Positions 1-11,677 of a DNA stretch of 64,000 bases are shown piece by piece (position 1 is the stretch's first letter; each line of letters begins with the position of its first letter). Position numbers and translations under genes: made by a program. Below the pieces are notes generated by a model. That model searched no databases. It saw only the letters and a list, made by a program, of their open reading frames with translations, and had not been told where the DNA came from. Origin of the DNA: Cyanophora paradoxa (Eukaryota > Glaucocystophyceae > Cyanophorales > Cyanophoraceae). The stretch spans positions 49,444 to 113,443 of the forward strand of contig QPMI01000247.1 in assembly GCA_004431415.1 (NCBI GenBank). The letters run 5' to 3'.

Positions 1-71
1 GGCGGGCGGGCGCTCCAGCCCCGCGCGCCCCGGGGCCCCGCTGCGGCTCCGGGGCTGCGGCGCCGCCGCGC

Positions 72-1473
72 CTAGCCCTTGAGCGACTCGGCACCGGAGA
101 TAATCTCGATGAGCTCGGTGGTGATGGCCGACTGGCGGGAGCGGTTGTAGTCGAGCTGGAGGCGGTTGATCATGTCGCCGGCGTTGCGCGTGGCGTTGTC
201 CATGGCCGTCATGCGCGCGCCCTGCTCGCTCGACGCGTTCTCGAGCATCGCGAGTAGAGCGTGTTCGCCACGTTGAACTCGAAGAGGTTCTGCGCGGCCG
301 GGCGGCTCGGGGGCGGCGGCGCGCGGGGCGGGGGGGGGGGGGGGGGGGGGGTGGTGGGGGGGAGCGCTGTGGGGCCGGCGGGACGCACGCGGAGGATCTC
401 CTCAGACTCGCCCTCGAACTCGTACTCATCGAATGCGTTCTGCGCGCGGCTCAGCGACCACCGCGCGCGGGGGGAGAGGCGCGCAGGCGCCCGCGCCGGC
501 GCACCAGGTTCGCCATGATCGCCGACGACGAGTTGATCGACTTCTTCGTCAGGTCGAACGCGATGACCGACTTGAAGCTGCGCGGCATCGCACCGCGTCA
601 AGGGAGCGCGCGCGAGGGACACGGGGGCGAGCGCACGTGTTGTAGATGATGGTGAGCTTGTCGAAGTCGCGGGACAGGACGCGCTCGGCGATGATAGCCG
701 CCTGCACGCGCGGTGAGCCGGGAACAGAAACAGAAACAAAAGGAAAGGCCGGCGCGGACCTGCAGGTAGGTGGCCGGCTGCTTCCAGAGCTCGCTGGTGC
801 TGAGAACGATCTTCTCGCCGTACTCGCGCTGGAGCATCGGCCGGCCCTTGTCACCGAGGATCATGAGGGCGGTGTCCGCGCTCTTCGCCGCATCCGCCTT
901 CATCGTAACCTGCGCGGAACGAGGACGATCAGACCTAGCCCGGAGACGCAGCTGCCTCTCCAGGCTCGCCTTCGTGCCCTTCACGACGGCACCGTTGATG
1001 CCACCGCAGAGACCACGGTCCGAGGTGATAGCAATGACGAGGTGCTTGAAGCCCTTCGCGTCCTGGGCCGACTCGTCGGCTGTGGGGGCGCGCCGCTCGT
1101 AAGGACACAACCAGGACGTGCACTCTGAGTAGGAACAGCTCACTGGTGATCTTGCCCTCCAGGAACTGCGACACGGAGGCGCCGAATGGCCGGGACAGCT
1201 CCATGCGGGTCTGGGCGCCACGAAGACGGGATGCGGCAACCATCTTCATGGACTTGGTGATCTTCCGAATGTTCATGACCGACTTCATGCGGTTCTTGAC
1301 TGCGGCGCAAGGTCGCGTTAGCCCAGAATCGCAGGCGAGAGGCGGCGGTGCGCGATGACGAGATCCGAAGGCAGCAGCTCGAAAGCTAAGGCCTCGACCG
1401 GATCTGAGCACAAGGCTAACCTTCCTTGCCACCACCGGCGTAGCGGACGCCGTTGGCCATCTCGCCCGCCGCG
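72..1473 (-). CDS. ATP5F1C-like: Mitochondrial F1 ATP synthase subunit gamma
   Basis: Central rotor-stalk subunit of F1-ATPase in the mitochondrial matrix. Recognisable blocks, N to C, are [20 protein letters not shown] (near 1290-1230), the [18 protein letters not shown] block (about 1045-985), the [13 protein letters not shown] block, the IIYNTC block, and the C-terminal helix from [15 protein letters not shown] through [19 protein letters not shown] to a TAG at 72-74. The C-terminus resembles mitochondrial rather than plastid gamma, and I see no plastid-type regulatory cysteine insert. At least five short introns interrupt it, one with a run of about 20 C on the sense strand (near 331-350). 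An early exon ends GGGKE, with phase-1 splicing to VKNRMK; its acceptor is at 1474-1479, so a further 5' exon with the presequence must lie upstream and was not resolved. One odd point: near 254 the frame slips by one base between NTLYS and [10 protein letters not shown], see findings. Confidence 0.93.
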
Positions 1474-1479
1474 CTGCGC

Positions 1480-2023
1480 ACACAGGCGTCAGCGGAATGG
1501 CACAGACGGCGGCACGGGGCCTCGGCACCGAGCAGCGGCCGACACGGCGGTCTCATTGGTCGCCACGCGCGCCTGCGAGGGGCACAAGACATGCATCAGT
1601 GAGACCGCGACGATCTGGCGAGCCGCTAAGCGCCGCGCGGGCGAATCCGCCGGAGGACACGCGCAGAGTCGTTCTATAGTTGAAAGGCCGATGGCTGCTG
1701 CGTTTCCGGGGGGCTGGGCACTAGAGGAGTCGATAAGTCACAGCCAATCGCGCCCATCGCCGCGCCCGCCGGATGCAAAGGGCTGCTCCGCTACGCCCTA
1801 AGGACCGTCCGAGCGCACGACGCACCCGCAGAAGCGTGGCGTTCCTAAGGCCCGCCAGCATCATCGTGGGTACCCGAACTGTGGAGGGGGGGGAGGCATA
1901 TCGTCGGGGTACTCACGCACTTGGTGGACTAACGTTGTGACCGGGGTCACCACAGTAGCTCACAGAAGCTTACACAACGAGCGCGCGATGATGGAAGCCA
2001 GCCCCGCTCTCCCGATTCGTTGC
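1480..2023. promoter_or_regulatory. Divergent spacer between F1-gamma and the BTB gene
   Basis: About 540 bases between two genes transcribed away from each other. It must hold the first exon and 5' UTR of the F1-gamma gene and both promoters. I see no TATA box, RNA gene or convincing extra ORF. The part near 1860-1990 is less GC-rich than the flanks. Confidence 0.4.
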
Positions 2024-2901
2024 ATGGATAGCCAGACGCGGATCGTCACCCTCGTGCGTCCGGGTCCGGGTTCCTCCGAGTCTGCTCTCTGCGCCTCTAA
2101 GGCTCTTCTCGCGTGAACAGAACGTTGGTGGCCGCCGGTTCCAAACAACTCTAGGTTCGCCTTGTTGGATCGGTTGCCGACCCGCCGACCGCAACGGTCC
2201 AGCGGCCGCCGGCACTTATTTCCGTGCTCCCGGGTTGTTCGTTCGCACACTGTCGCTGAATTCGGGCCTCCCCCCTCTTTGTTTCGCAGACACACTGTCG
2301 TCCCAGCCGGGCACCTTCTTCGAGTCGCTGATGCGGCACCAGTCCACCTCCGGGGAGATCTTCATCGACAGAGACGGTGATTATCGTGCCCGTACGCGTC
2401 CTTGCGAAGCGCTGAAGCGCTCCCGGCGCGCAGCCGACTGCTTCGTGTACATCATGCGGTACCTGCGGGACAAGCGGCCGCCAGTGATCCCGAACGACCT
2501 CCCGCTCGTCGACGTGAGCGCTTGTGCACGCTTGAAGCGCCGCCGCGCCGCCGCTGAGCCGCGCCGCGCAGCAACTGCTCCGCGAGGCCGAGTTCTACCA
2601 GATCACGGAGCTCATCGAGCACCTCGCGGCGCTGAACGAACAGCTGCTCAAGGAGCAGGAGCGGACGCAGCGCGAGGCCGAGCGGCAGCTGAAGCGGAAG
2701 CCGCTGCCCCCGCCCTCGGACCCGGCGGAGGGGACCGGCTCGCCCATCGCGAAGCGGACGCTCGTCCTGTGCTGCGAGCACGCGGGGCGCAACCTGGGCG
2801 CGATGCTCGACGCGGAGGAGGCGGCGTACCCCGACCCGGCCCCGGCCCCCCGGCGGCTCTTCGGGGGGGACCGCGTCTTCAGCACGGACGAGGACTTCTG
2901 A
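2024..2901 (+). CDS. BTB/POZ (T1, KCTD-like) domain protein
   Basis: Five exons join cleanly: 2024-2053, 2121-2154, 2290-2376, 2434-2513 and 2572-2901. They give MDSQTRIVTLNVGGRRFQTT, then DTLSSQPGTFFESLMR, a FIDRD segment, FVYIMRYLRDKRP, and the helix EAEFYQITELIEHL. This is the T1-type BTB fold (residues 8 to about 105) of KCTD proteins and potassium-channel tetramerisation domains. No channel segments follow. The C-terminal half is a charged helix (LLKEQERTQREAERQLKRK), a Pro-rich linker and a short tail ending in STDEDF. KCTD proteins typically oligomerise and often act as cullin-3 adaptors; that role here is inference. The start ATG is supported because its exon splices in frame directly into the family's VTLNVGG strand. 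Introns are 54-135 nt; the last has branch-like GCTGAG near its acceptor. Confidence 0.9.
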
Positions 2902-3169
2902 TCGGGGGGTGCAGCAGCGAGTGGCCGCAGCCACAGCGCCCTTTCCCCATCTCCTCGCGGGTGCTTCTCAGCGCTCGCCCCCGTGCGGGCCCCCACTCTT
3001 CTGGGGCCTCGCATGGACTCTTTTTTCCGCTCTCGACGCCTCGGGAAGGTTGTTTTCTAGCTTGTTGATACGTAGGTTTCATTGGTTCTTTTGACAGAAA
3101 AAGCAGCGCCCCTTTTTGAAAAAGCGGATCGGGGGGCCAGCGGGCGGGGACGGGGGGTCGGGGTCGGAT

Positions 3170-6100
3170 CTAGAGCGCCGGCTCGCCGATCGGTGCGAAT
3201 TCGAAGGAGCGAACGGCGGCGGACATCTCCTGCGGTACGTAGGGTGCCCCGGGCGTGAGCGGGTGGGTGGGGGAACAAGGAAGGGGTACGATCACCTCGA
3301 AGAGGGGGCCCTTGTCCGGGTTCCCCCCGCGGGCGGCGAAGGCGGAGGCGGCGCGCTGGAGGCGGGCGTACAGCGCCTCCAGGTCCTCCACGCTGCGGGG
3401 GGGAGAGGTCAGGGGGGAAAAGGCGGCGGGGGTACATCGCGGGGGGGGGGGGGGCGGGGCAGGGCGGACCAGCGGCCGCGGGTGTGGGAGACGGCGAGGT
3501 CGAGGAGGGAGGCGATCTCGGCGCTGTAGTCGCGCTCGGGGGCCGGCGGGGACGGCGCCCGCGCAGAGGGCGCCTCCTCCGGCTGCGAGGCCGGCGCCTC
3601 GGGGGCCGCCGCTGCCACCGCCGCCGCGCCCGCGGGGGCCTCCTGAGCCGGCGCCGGCGCCGGCGCCGGCGGCGGGGACGGGGAGGGGCGGCGGGGCGGC
3701 TCGGAGGAGGCGCCCTCGGCGCCCGACTCGGAGGCGTCGGCGGGGGCGGCGCCCGAGGCGGAGCCGCCGCGGGCGCGCTTGCGGGCGGGGGCGCCGCTCG
3801 CCGAGCTGTTGCCGCTGCTGCGGCGGGCCGCCGGCGCGGACCCCGACGCGGCCTCTGCCGAGGTCGGCGAGGTCGCGGCGGGGCCCTCCGCGCTGCCGCC
3901 AGCCGCTGCGGGGGTTTCCTCCGCCCCGGCAGCCGCCGCCGGCGCCTCCTCGGCGGCGCCCGGCTCGGCCTCGGCCTCCTTCGCGGCGGTGGCCTCGTTG
4001 GCCCCGCCCTCCTCCTCCTCCTCCTCGCTGTCCCGGTTGCGCTTCCAGCGCCGCGCGCGCGGGGCGGCCGCCGCGGGGGCCGGCTCGGCGGAGGACGAGG
4101 AGGAGGCGCGGCCCTCGGAGCCGGCAGGGATTCCCTCGATCCACGCCGGGAGCGATCCGATCTGCCGGGGCCCCTCAGAAAAGAAGAAGGGACGAACGAG
4201 AGGCGGGCGGGGCGCGCCTCGGTACCGCGGCGGGCGGCGATGCGCTCGGTGGCGCGGACGAGGTCGCGGTCCAGGTCCCGCAGGCCCTGCAGCGCCGTCT
4301 CGTACAGCTCGTACGCCTGCCAGGTGAGCTCGTCAGGACGTGCGTGCGTGCGTGCGGGCGGGGAGGGGGCGGGCGGACGCGGGCGGTGATCTTGCGGCCA
4401 AGCTCCTGGCTCTCGGGGTTGTAGAGGCGGGCGGCGGCGAAGATGAGGCCCATATCCGCCATCAGCGGCTTCAGGCAGTTGTACCGGTGCTTGTTCTGCG
4501 GCCGTGCCGTTCGGACGGGGCTGGGGAGGCGGGGAGCGGGCGGGCGGGGAGGCATGGGGGCGGGGCGCACGATGCGGTCGATGATGGTGGAGAGGTCCAT
4601 CGGCTCCTTGACGACCTCGTAGTAGTCCGGCGCCTCCTCCGCGTCCTGCCGCCCCGCCCTCTCAGGCGCGGGGTGGGGGAGGGAGGGAGGGAGGGTGGCG
4701 CACCACGGGCTGCGCGAACATCTTGAACTTGGAGTTGTACGCCAGCCGCGAGACGAAGTCCCGCAGCACCTGAGCGGCCTCTGAGCGCGGCGGGGCGGGC
4801 GGGCAGGCGGATCGCCCCCGGGCCGGCTAGTCAGTCACCTGGCGGAAGTCGCGGAGGATCTCCTCCTCCTCGGCCTCGATCTCCTTCAGGTCCGCCGCGC
4901 TCAGCTCCGGCGCCGGCGGCGGCGGCGCGCGGGGCAGCGCCTCCGACATGCGCTGCCGCCGGCGCGCCGCGGGGTCTGTCCCCCGCCGCGTCGCCACGAC
5001 GCCCGCAAGCAGCCCGGCAAAGAGCGCCCGGCGCTCCGCGTCCCCGGGGGGCGCGCAGGCCAGGCGCTGCGAGGGGGGGAAGAGCGCCGCAGCCTCCTCG
5101 GGCAGCTCGTCCGCCGGGACCTGTGCCCCCGTCCGCCCCGCCTCGTCCGCTGCGCCAAGACCGGAGCGGGGGAGCGCGGGGGCGTAGGGGCACCTCGCAG
5201 GTGGCGACGACCATGAGGGGCGCGGCGGGCGGGATCTGCGGCGCCCGTCAGGGCGGGGGCGGGGGCGGAGCGTGGGGGAGGGTACGAGCGCACGTCGCGG
5301 AGGAGGGTCCAGAGGGTGGCGCGGAGGGCGGGCTCGGCGGTGCGCCACCAGAGGTTGAGGTGGGAGAGGAGGAGGACGGCGGGCGCCGCGCGGCGGGCCT
5401 CGCCGACGGCCCGCACGAGGGCCTCCTCGACGTTCTTGGCGTTGAGGTCGGAGTAGAGGGAGGGGAGGTCGATGGCGTGCACGGGGAACTGCTCCAGGGC
5501 GTGCAGCGCCGCCGCCGCCACGTGCGCCTGGCCCGAGCCCGGCGGGCCGTGGATCAGCAGCCGCGGCCGGAAGCCGACGGCGCCGGCGCCGCCGCCGCCG
5601 AGGAGGGCCAGGGCGCGGGGCGCGTCCGGGGCGCCCGCGGAGAAGTCCTCGTCCTCGTCCGCGAACGCGTAGATGTCGTCGTCCGGGTCCGCGTCCCCGG
5701 CGGCCCGGCGGCGGCGGAGGCGGCGGAGGCGGCGGCCTCGGGGGAGGAGGCGGCGGCGGCGGCGCGGCGGCGGAGGGCGGCGTAGGGGGGGAAGACCTCC
5801 TCGCAGGCCGCGAGGAAGGCGTCGAGGGCGGGCCCCAGGACGGGGGCGAGGTGCCCGGGCAGCGCCCGCGCGTTGGTGCGCGCCGAGCGGTGCGAGGAGG
5901 GCGTGATGGCCCGGAACGCGGCCTCGAAGTCCGCACGGATGAGCCGGATCTAGACGGCGCCGCGTCAGGGCCGGGCCGGGCAAGGCCGGGCGGGGCCGGA
6001 GGGGGGCGGGCGCGTTGGGCGCACCTGGTCCAGGTCCAGGGCGCACTTCTCCGCGAGGGAGTAGATCTGGGGGTACCGCCTCCGCACGGCCCGGAGCGCC

Positions 6101-9100
6101 GCCTCCGTGCAGAGTGCCTTCAGGTCCGCCCCGCAGTACCTGCCGGCAGATCAGGTCAGATCAGATCTGATCTGATCCGAGCGGATCGTCTGGGGGGTAC
6201 GGCCGCACCCGACGCAGCGGTCGGCGATGGCGTCGATGAGGGGGCCCGGGAGGGCGGGCTCCCAGCTCCGCGTGTGAATGCGCAGGATCGCCCGGCGCGA
6301 CACCTGCGGGGGCGGGGCGGGGCGGGGGCGGTTCAGAGGGGCCCCTTCCGAGCAGTGCTAGGGTTCTAGGGCCGGATTCCCTTGGCGGCGCGGGCTCGGT
6401 TACCCTCTCTATCGGCACGGCGGCGAACACGCGGCGCGCCTCGCGGGCGCCAGCGGCGCGCGCTAAGCTCAACTGTAGCGAGACATATCTTCATGGCCCG
6501 GCGCCCCATACCCCTTCTCCCCTCCCTACGCGGTACCCCGGGCGGACCTGGGAGGGGAGGGGGAAGAGGAGCTCGCGGTCGAAGCGGCCGGGGCGGCGCA
6601 GTGCGGGGTCCAGGCTGTCGATCCGGTTCGTCGCCCCGATCACGATGACCTGCGGGGCGGGCCGGCGCGTCAGAGCCCGGAAGCAGGAGGAGGAGAAGGA
6701 AGAGGCAGGGAGAGGGGGAGGGGACCTGGCCGCGGGAGTCAAGGCCGTCCATGAGGGCCAGCAGCGTCGACACGATCGAGGAGTGGATCTGCGGGCGCTC
6801 AGAGGCGGGAGGGCGGCGAGGGGAGGGCGGGGCCGGGAGAAGGGGGACCTGGTCCTGCCGAGAGGAGCGGACGGGGGCGAGCCCGTCGATCTCGTCGAAG
6901 AAGATGATTGCCGGCTGCGCGAGGGCGGGCGAGGCTCAGGGCCCGAGGAGGGAGCTGGCGGCCGCGAGGGAGGGCGGGCCTGGGACTTGTAGGCGACGTC
7001 GAAGAGGAGCCGCAGCTGCCGCTCCGCCTCGCCCACCCACCTGCCCGGGCACACCGCGTTAGCCAGGAGGGAGGCGGCGGGGCGGGGCGGGGCGGGGCGG
7101 GGCGGGACGCGCTTGGTGAGGCAGTCGGCGCCCTTGCGCATGAAGAAGGAGACCTTCTTGCCGCCGGCCGAGCACGTGTTCGCCAGCGCCCTGCGGGGCG
7201 AGAGGGGCGAGCGTGAGCGCGCCGCGCCCTCGGGCCGGAGCGCGCGGGGCCCGCGGGGAAGCAGGGCGGGAAGGAAGCACCGGGCGACGAGGGTCTTGCC
7301 GGTGCCTGGCGGCCCGTAGAAGAGCACGCCCCGCGGCGGCGCGATCTTGAACTTGTCGAAGACCTGGGCGGAGGGGGCGCGAGGGTCGGAAGGAGGAGGC
7401 GGGGAGGGGAGTAGAGAAGGGGAAAGCACCTCGGGGTACAGAAGCGGGAGGATGACCATCTCCTTAAGCGCTGCGGTGCGGGGCCGAGGGGTGAGGAGGG
7501 GGGTACAGGAGCGCGGGCGGGAGGGGGGTACGGACCGCGGACGTGCTCGTCGAGGCCGCCGACGTCGCCCCAGCCGATGCTCTGGTCGATCGTCATCGGA
7601 TCGATGTCCGCCGGGCCGCTCTGGGGCGGGCAGGGCCGGGGGCGTCAGAAAGGGGCGGATGGAGGGGCTGGGGAGGGGAGGGCGCCGGACCTTGGGGCCC
7701 ATGGAGGGGCCGGCCGGGCGGCGCTCCATTAGGTCCGGCAGGCCCGGGATGCTGCGCCGCAGGTAGGCCGCGTACGGCGAGTCCCCCGTGGGCGCGTCCG
7801 GCGCCAGGTTGCTCGCGTGCGCAATGCGCTCCCGGTTCTTCGCCAGCGAGCGCGCCTGGCGGGGGCAGACGCGTCAGAGCGGCCCGGGCCGGATCGGATC
7901 GGAGGGGGGGTACGGGGTTCTCGCCTGCTTGCGGGAGAACTCGTCGTCGTCGGAGATGTTGGCGTACGCCTCTGCGAGGCTCATGAGCGAGCCGCCGGCG
8001 CGCTTCCGCCGCACCTGGCGCGCCAAGTCAGGCGGCGCGGGGCGGAGAGAAGGCGCAGGCAGGGAGGAAGGGCGCACGGCGTTGGGGGACACGCAGAAGA
8101 AGTCCCGCGGGACGGCGCCGTGCCCGCCGCTCGAGCGGCCCTCCTAGAGACGAAGAGAGCGTGAGCGGCTGGCTACAGGGAAGGCGCCGTGCCCGCCGCT
8201 CGAGCGGCCCTCCTAGAGACGCGGGCGGGAGGGAAGGGGCCGCACGTCGTCGCGGTGGCGGGAGCCGGCGGCGCGGACGGCCCGGCGCAGGTCCCGCTCG
8301 TAGCGGCGGCCTGCGAGCCCCAGCGTGTTGCGCGACGGGCTGAAGCGGTGCGCCTCCTGCCGCTTCCGCAGGCTGCGTGCGCGCGCGCGCGCGGGCGGGC
8401 GCGGTGAGCGGCGGAACGGAACAGAGCGCGCTGCGCGCCGTGCGGGCCGGGGCGAGGCAGGCAGGCAGGCACCTGTAGCGCCGCCCGCCGTCGTCCGAGC
8501 CGCTGCTGGAGGATTCGCCGCCGTCGCCGTCGCTCATGCGGCGGTCCCGCTCGCGCCGCGACGGCACGGCGCCGCCGCGGGAGGACGACGCGGCGGCCGC
8601 CGAGCGGCGCTGCCGGAGGCCGCCGCCCACCTCCCGCGCGGCCGCGAGGAACAGCGACTCGTCGTTGCCGTTCAGCACGGGGTCCCGCTTGCGGCGGTTG
8701 GCCTTGCGCCCCGCGGGGTCCTCGCGCCCGCTCGCGCCCTCCTCCTCCTCCTCCTCCTCGCCCTCCTCCCCATCCTCCTCGCCCTCCTCCTCCTGCTCTT
8801 CGCCGCCCTCGGCGTCTCCGTCGCCGTCGGCGCCGGCAGACTCGCCGGGCGCGCCCTCCTCGCCGGCCGCGCCCTCCTCGCCGGCCGCCGGCCCGTCCTC
8901 GTCCCCCTCGCGCGCCGCGCCCTTCCGGCCGCGCTTCCGCCGCCGGCCGACACCGTCCTCGCCCTCCTCGTCCCCAGCCTCGTCGCCCGCCTCCTCGCCC
9001 TCTGCGGGCCGGGCCGGTGAGGAAGGCCGGCGGGCGGGCGCGCGGCATCGATCGCGCGCACCGGCGCGATCGGCCTCGCTCCCCTCCTCGCCGCCGTCGC

Positions 9101-9431
9101 TCTCGTCGCGGCCGTCACGCTCCTCCTCGTCCTGGGAAGCGTCGCGCCGGCCGCGGAGTCGGCGGCCGTGCCCGGGCGGCGCCGAGGAGGCGCCTTCGCC
9201 GGATCGCGGGTTGGATCCGCGCAGCGTGCGGCCGCGCGAAGCGGACGGGACAGCGGCCGTCGACGGCTCGTCCCCCGAGTCGGCCCCGCGGCGCTGTGAC
9301 CGCCGCGTCGAGTAGGGGCGCGCTGGGATGTCGTCCTCGGAGTCCTCCTTGAATCTCAAGGGCTCTCTCCGGTGGCGGGACGGGTAACGCAACGAGCGCG
9401 CTCGCTCGGGCTGCGACGCGAACGTGAGCAT
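3170..9431 (-). CDS. ATAD2-like: ATAD2/Yta7-like AAA+ ATPase with bromodomain
   Basis: Chromatin-associated AAA+ ATPase of the ATAD2/Yta7 family, predicted nuclear. Order N to C: a long acidic and Arg-rich tail (about 9430-8500); a first AAA domain with Walker [15 protein letters not shown] (near 7325-7285), Walker [15 protein letters not shown] (near 6910-6870) and [20 protein letters not shown] (near 6640-6585); a degenerate second AAA with [13 protein letters not shown] (near 5555) and [10 protein letters not shown] in place of a Walker B, as is typical of ATAD2; a bromodomain ([19 protein letters not shown] near 4630-4575, then [18 protein letters not shown] near 4470-4415); and a long Ala/Pro/Ser/Glu-rich C-terminus ending [11 protein letters not shown] stop after RQVTD near 4827 sits inside an intron (CAG/GTGACT...CTCAG), so ATPase and bromodomain form one gene. 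At least 15 short introns are inferred. The start is uncertain; the ATG at 9429-9431 opens a basic N-terminus. Confidence 0.88.
8114..8221. repeat. 39-bp direct repeat duplicating a splice acceptor and exon start
   Basis: The 39 bases at 8114-8152 recur identically at 8183-8221, with about 30 bases between them. On the minus strand each copy holds a ...CTCTAG acceptor followed by the exon start encoding [10 protein letters not shown] of the ATAD2-like gene. Only the copy nearer 8114 continues into the downstream exon. Confidence 0.85.
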
Positions 9432-9881
9432 CGCAACCCAAAGGACGGTGCACGGCAGACCTCTTCACGGAAGCGGCCTCCATCGGAACGCTGCTTGCGC
9501 GGGCTGGGCGAGTGCCGCCGATCGCTCAAACGCTGCCGAAAGACCGCCTGGTCCACTTTTGAAGGGTGGCGCGCCGCCGGAACACCAACGGGAGGGGCCA
9601 GAGCATTAGCAAATCATTATTACAACATGGAGATGCAATTCGAACGCCGGCGGGGGGTCCGCGTGCGCGGGACGGGCGGGCGCACGCTTTGAAAATGCTT
9701 CATCTTCCCGGTAGGAAATCGTCTGCTGCCTGTTTCGGAAGGAGTATCCGGTGTGGTCGGGATCGCTCTGCTTCATCGGTTCCGGCCGGCGCTCTGCTTC
9801 CCGCGCTCAGCGCCGATGTCACCCTGTACCCGTAGGCCCAAGTTCGACTTAGTTCGTCTTAGTTCGACTGTCCAAACCCCG
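9432..9881. promoter_or_regulatory. Divergent spacer between ATAD2-like and F-box genes
   Basis: About 450 bases with lower GC than the genes. A short tandem repeat of AGTTCGACTTAGTTCGTCTT type lies at about 9840-9870, immediately upstream of the plus-strand start. It should carry both promoters and the ATAD2-like 5' UTR. No RNA gene was seen. Confidence 0.4.
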
Positions 9882-11578
9882 ATGCGCCCGTCCACGGCCG
9901 CCGCTCGTCGAGCGGCACCAGCTGCAGCTGCCACGGAAGCGAAGCCGCCGCCGCCCTCGCTGCCCGACCTGCCTCAACCGCTGCTCGCCCAAATCCTGCT
10001 GCTCCTCGATCCGGTCGAGCGCGGCCGCGCGGTGCAGTCCTCTGTCCCCAGGCCGCGTAATCGCCCTGAGCTCCGCGCAGGCCCGAATCTGCAGGGCGCT
10101 CCGCGCGGCGGTGGACGATCCGGCGCTCTGGCCGGACATGCAGCTGCGGCTCGGCGTCGGCACCGGCCGTCCGACTTCCTCCGCGTCGGCATCCGCTCGG
10201 CGAGTCCCCTCCTGGTTCGCCGCCGCCGCGCCCCAGGCAGCGCCCTCGACGCCGGCCGGGAGTCCCGCGCGAGGCGGCCAGCCGCCGATCCCGTTCGACG
10301 AGGCGATCGGGGTGCTGGCGAGGGCACGGCACGCCTCCACGGGGCGGCTCCTGCTGCGGCTCGAGGCCGGCTTCCTCGACGAGGCCCCCGCCGCCCTCCG
10401 CTTCGACTTCCTGCGCGCCGTACCCCTCCGCTCCCTCCGCATCGAGGTCCTCCCCGGCGGCCCCGGAACCGCAACCCTCCCGCGTGGATTGGAACCCGCG
10501 GACCTCGAGGCCATCGCCGCCGCCACGGGCGGCGAGCCCGCCGAGGAAGGCCCCTCGGGCCCCTCCCCCCCGGGGGCCTCCCGCCTCGCGCGCCTCTCGT
10601 ACCCCCCGCAGCGCCTCTACGAGCGCGGCCTGGCGGAGACCCTCGGACGCTGCTTCCCCGCTCTGGTCTCCCTCGACCTCCAGACCCCTACCCCCCCTGA
10701 GCTCGTCCCCGGCCTCCTCCACTCGCTCCCCGCCCTCAGACGCCTGCGCTCGGTGCGACTCGGCTTCCCGACCCCGCCGGGCGCCGAGACGAGCGACGAG
10801 GAGTGCTTCCTCTCCCTCCTCTCCGGCCAGGCCGCCGCCGCCGCCCTCGCCGAGAGGGGTACCGCGCTGCGCGAGCTCCGCCTCTGCTTCGCCCCCCCTG
10901 GCCGCCGCTGCCCCCTGCACGGCCTCCCCTGGGAGGACGTCCTGACCGCCTGTGCCCCCCGCGCCCTCCACCTCCGGTTCCACCCCCAGGAGATGTACCC
11001 TGGGGCCCTCTCCCGCCTCCGCCTCGCCGCCTCGCCCCCCCCGCCGGCCCCGGCCCCGCGGCCCTCGCGCCCCGGCGCCGCCCCCGGCGCCTCCGCCCCG
11101 ACCCGGCGAAAGAGGCGGCGGCTCGGCTCCGGGCCGCGGTCCGCGAGATCACCCTCGAGCTCGTTGGGTGCCCCCCGGCCCCGCCGCCCCGCGGCCTCCC
11201 CGAGCTCCAGCGTACGCCCCCGCTACCCGTACCCCCTCCGCCGCTCACCCCCTCCCCCGCAGAGCTGCTGGAGGACCTGCCGGCGCTGTACCCCGCCTGC
11301 GGAGCCTGGCGGTGCGGGGGCCGCGCCTCCGGAACCGGGCGGCGCTCTCCTCCGCCCTCTCGTCCCTCCCCCTGGCCGTCCTGGAGCTGGACCCCCTCCC
11401 CGGCACCTCCCTCCGCCCCCGGAGCGCCGGCGCAGCCCCGCGCGCCCCGCGCCCGCCCGGCGCCGGCCCCGCCCCTTCGCGGTCCGGGGCGCCCTGGGAG
11501 CGCCTGCCCGACCGGGCCCCCGCCGCGTCCCCCGATCGCGAGTGGGCCGACAGCGCGAGCGACGGCGACGGCGACTGA
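9882..11578 (+). CDS. F-box protein with leucine-rich-repeat-like region
   Basis: Starts at ATG 9882 with an Ala/Pro-rich leader, then an F-box: LPDLPQPLLAQILLLLDPVE, continuing as RVIALSSAQARICRALRAAV and DDPALWPDM. F-box proteins bind SKP1 in SCF ubiquitin ligases. The next 300 or so residues have spaced Leu-rich strands (LRSLRIEVLP, LVSLDLQTPTP, LRRLRSVRLGFP, LRELRLCF) consistent with irregular LRRs that would bind substrate. The C-terminus changes frame through introns near 11.05-11.3 kb and ends DREWADSASDGDGD at 11578. Inside the F-box, between GAG-CGC and CGC-GTA, 28 extra bases flanked by GCCGCG shift the frame (near 10025-10055); removing them restores a continuous F-box. They could be a very short GC-AG intron or an insertion. 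Exact substrate unknown. Confidence 0.72.
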
Positions 11579-11677
11579 GTGGCATGAGGGGCGACGTGCT
11601 CAGACGAAAGGAGATTTAGATAAAGAAGATGCGTTAACATTGTGTTAGAGGAAGAAGAACTCGGGCTATGATCGCGG

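Noticed and set aside
3255-4424. Long plus-strand Arg/Pro-rich ORFs opposite the ATAD2-like gene, and many similar ones elsewhere
   Set aside because: They are antisense shadows caused by high GC; they consist of Arg, Pro, Gly and Ala and lack domains.
4800-4850. Stop codon after RQVTD as the end of the AAA ATPase, making the bromodomain a separate gene
   Set aside because: The stop is inside a CAG/GTGACT...CTCAG intron, and AAA-AAA-bromodomain is the normal ATAD2/Yta7 order.
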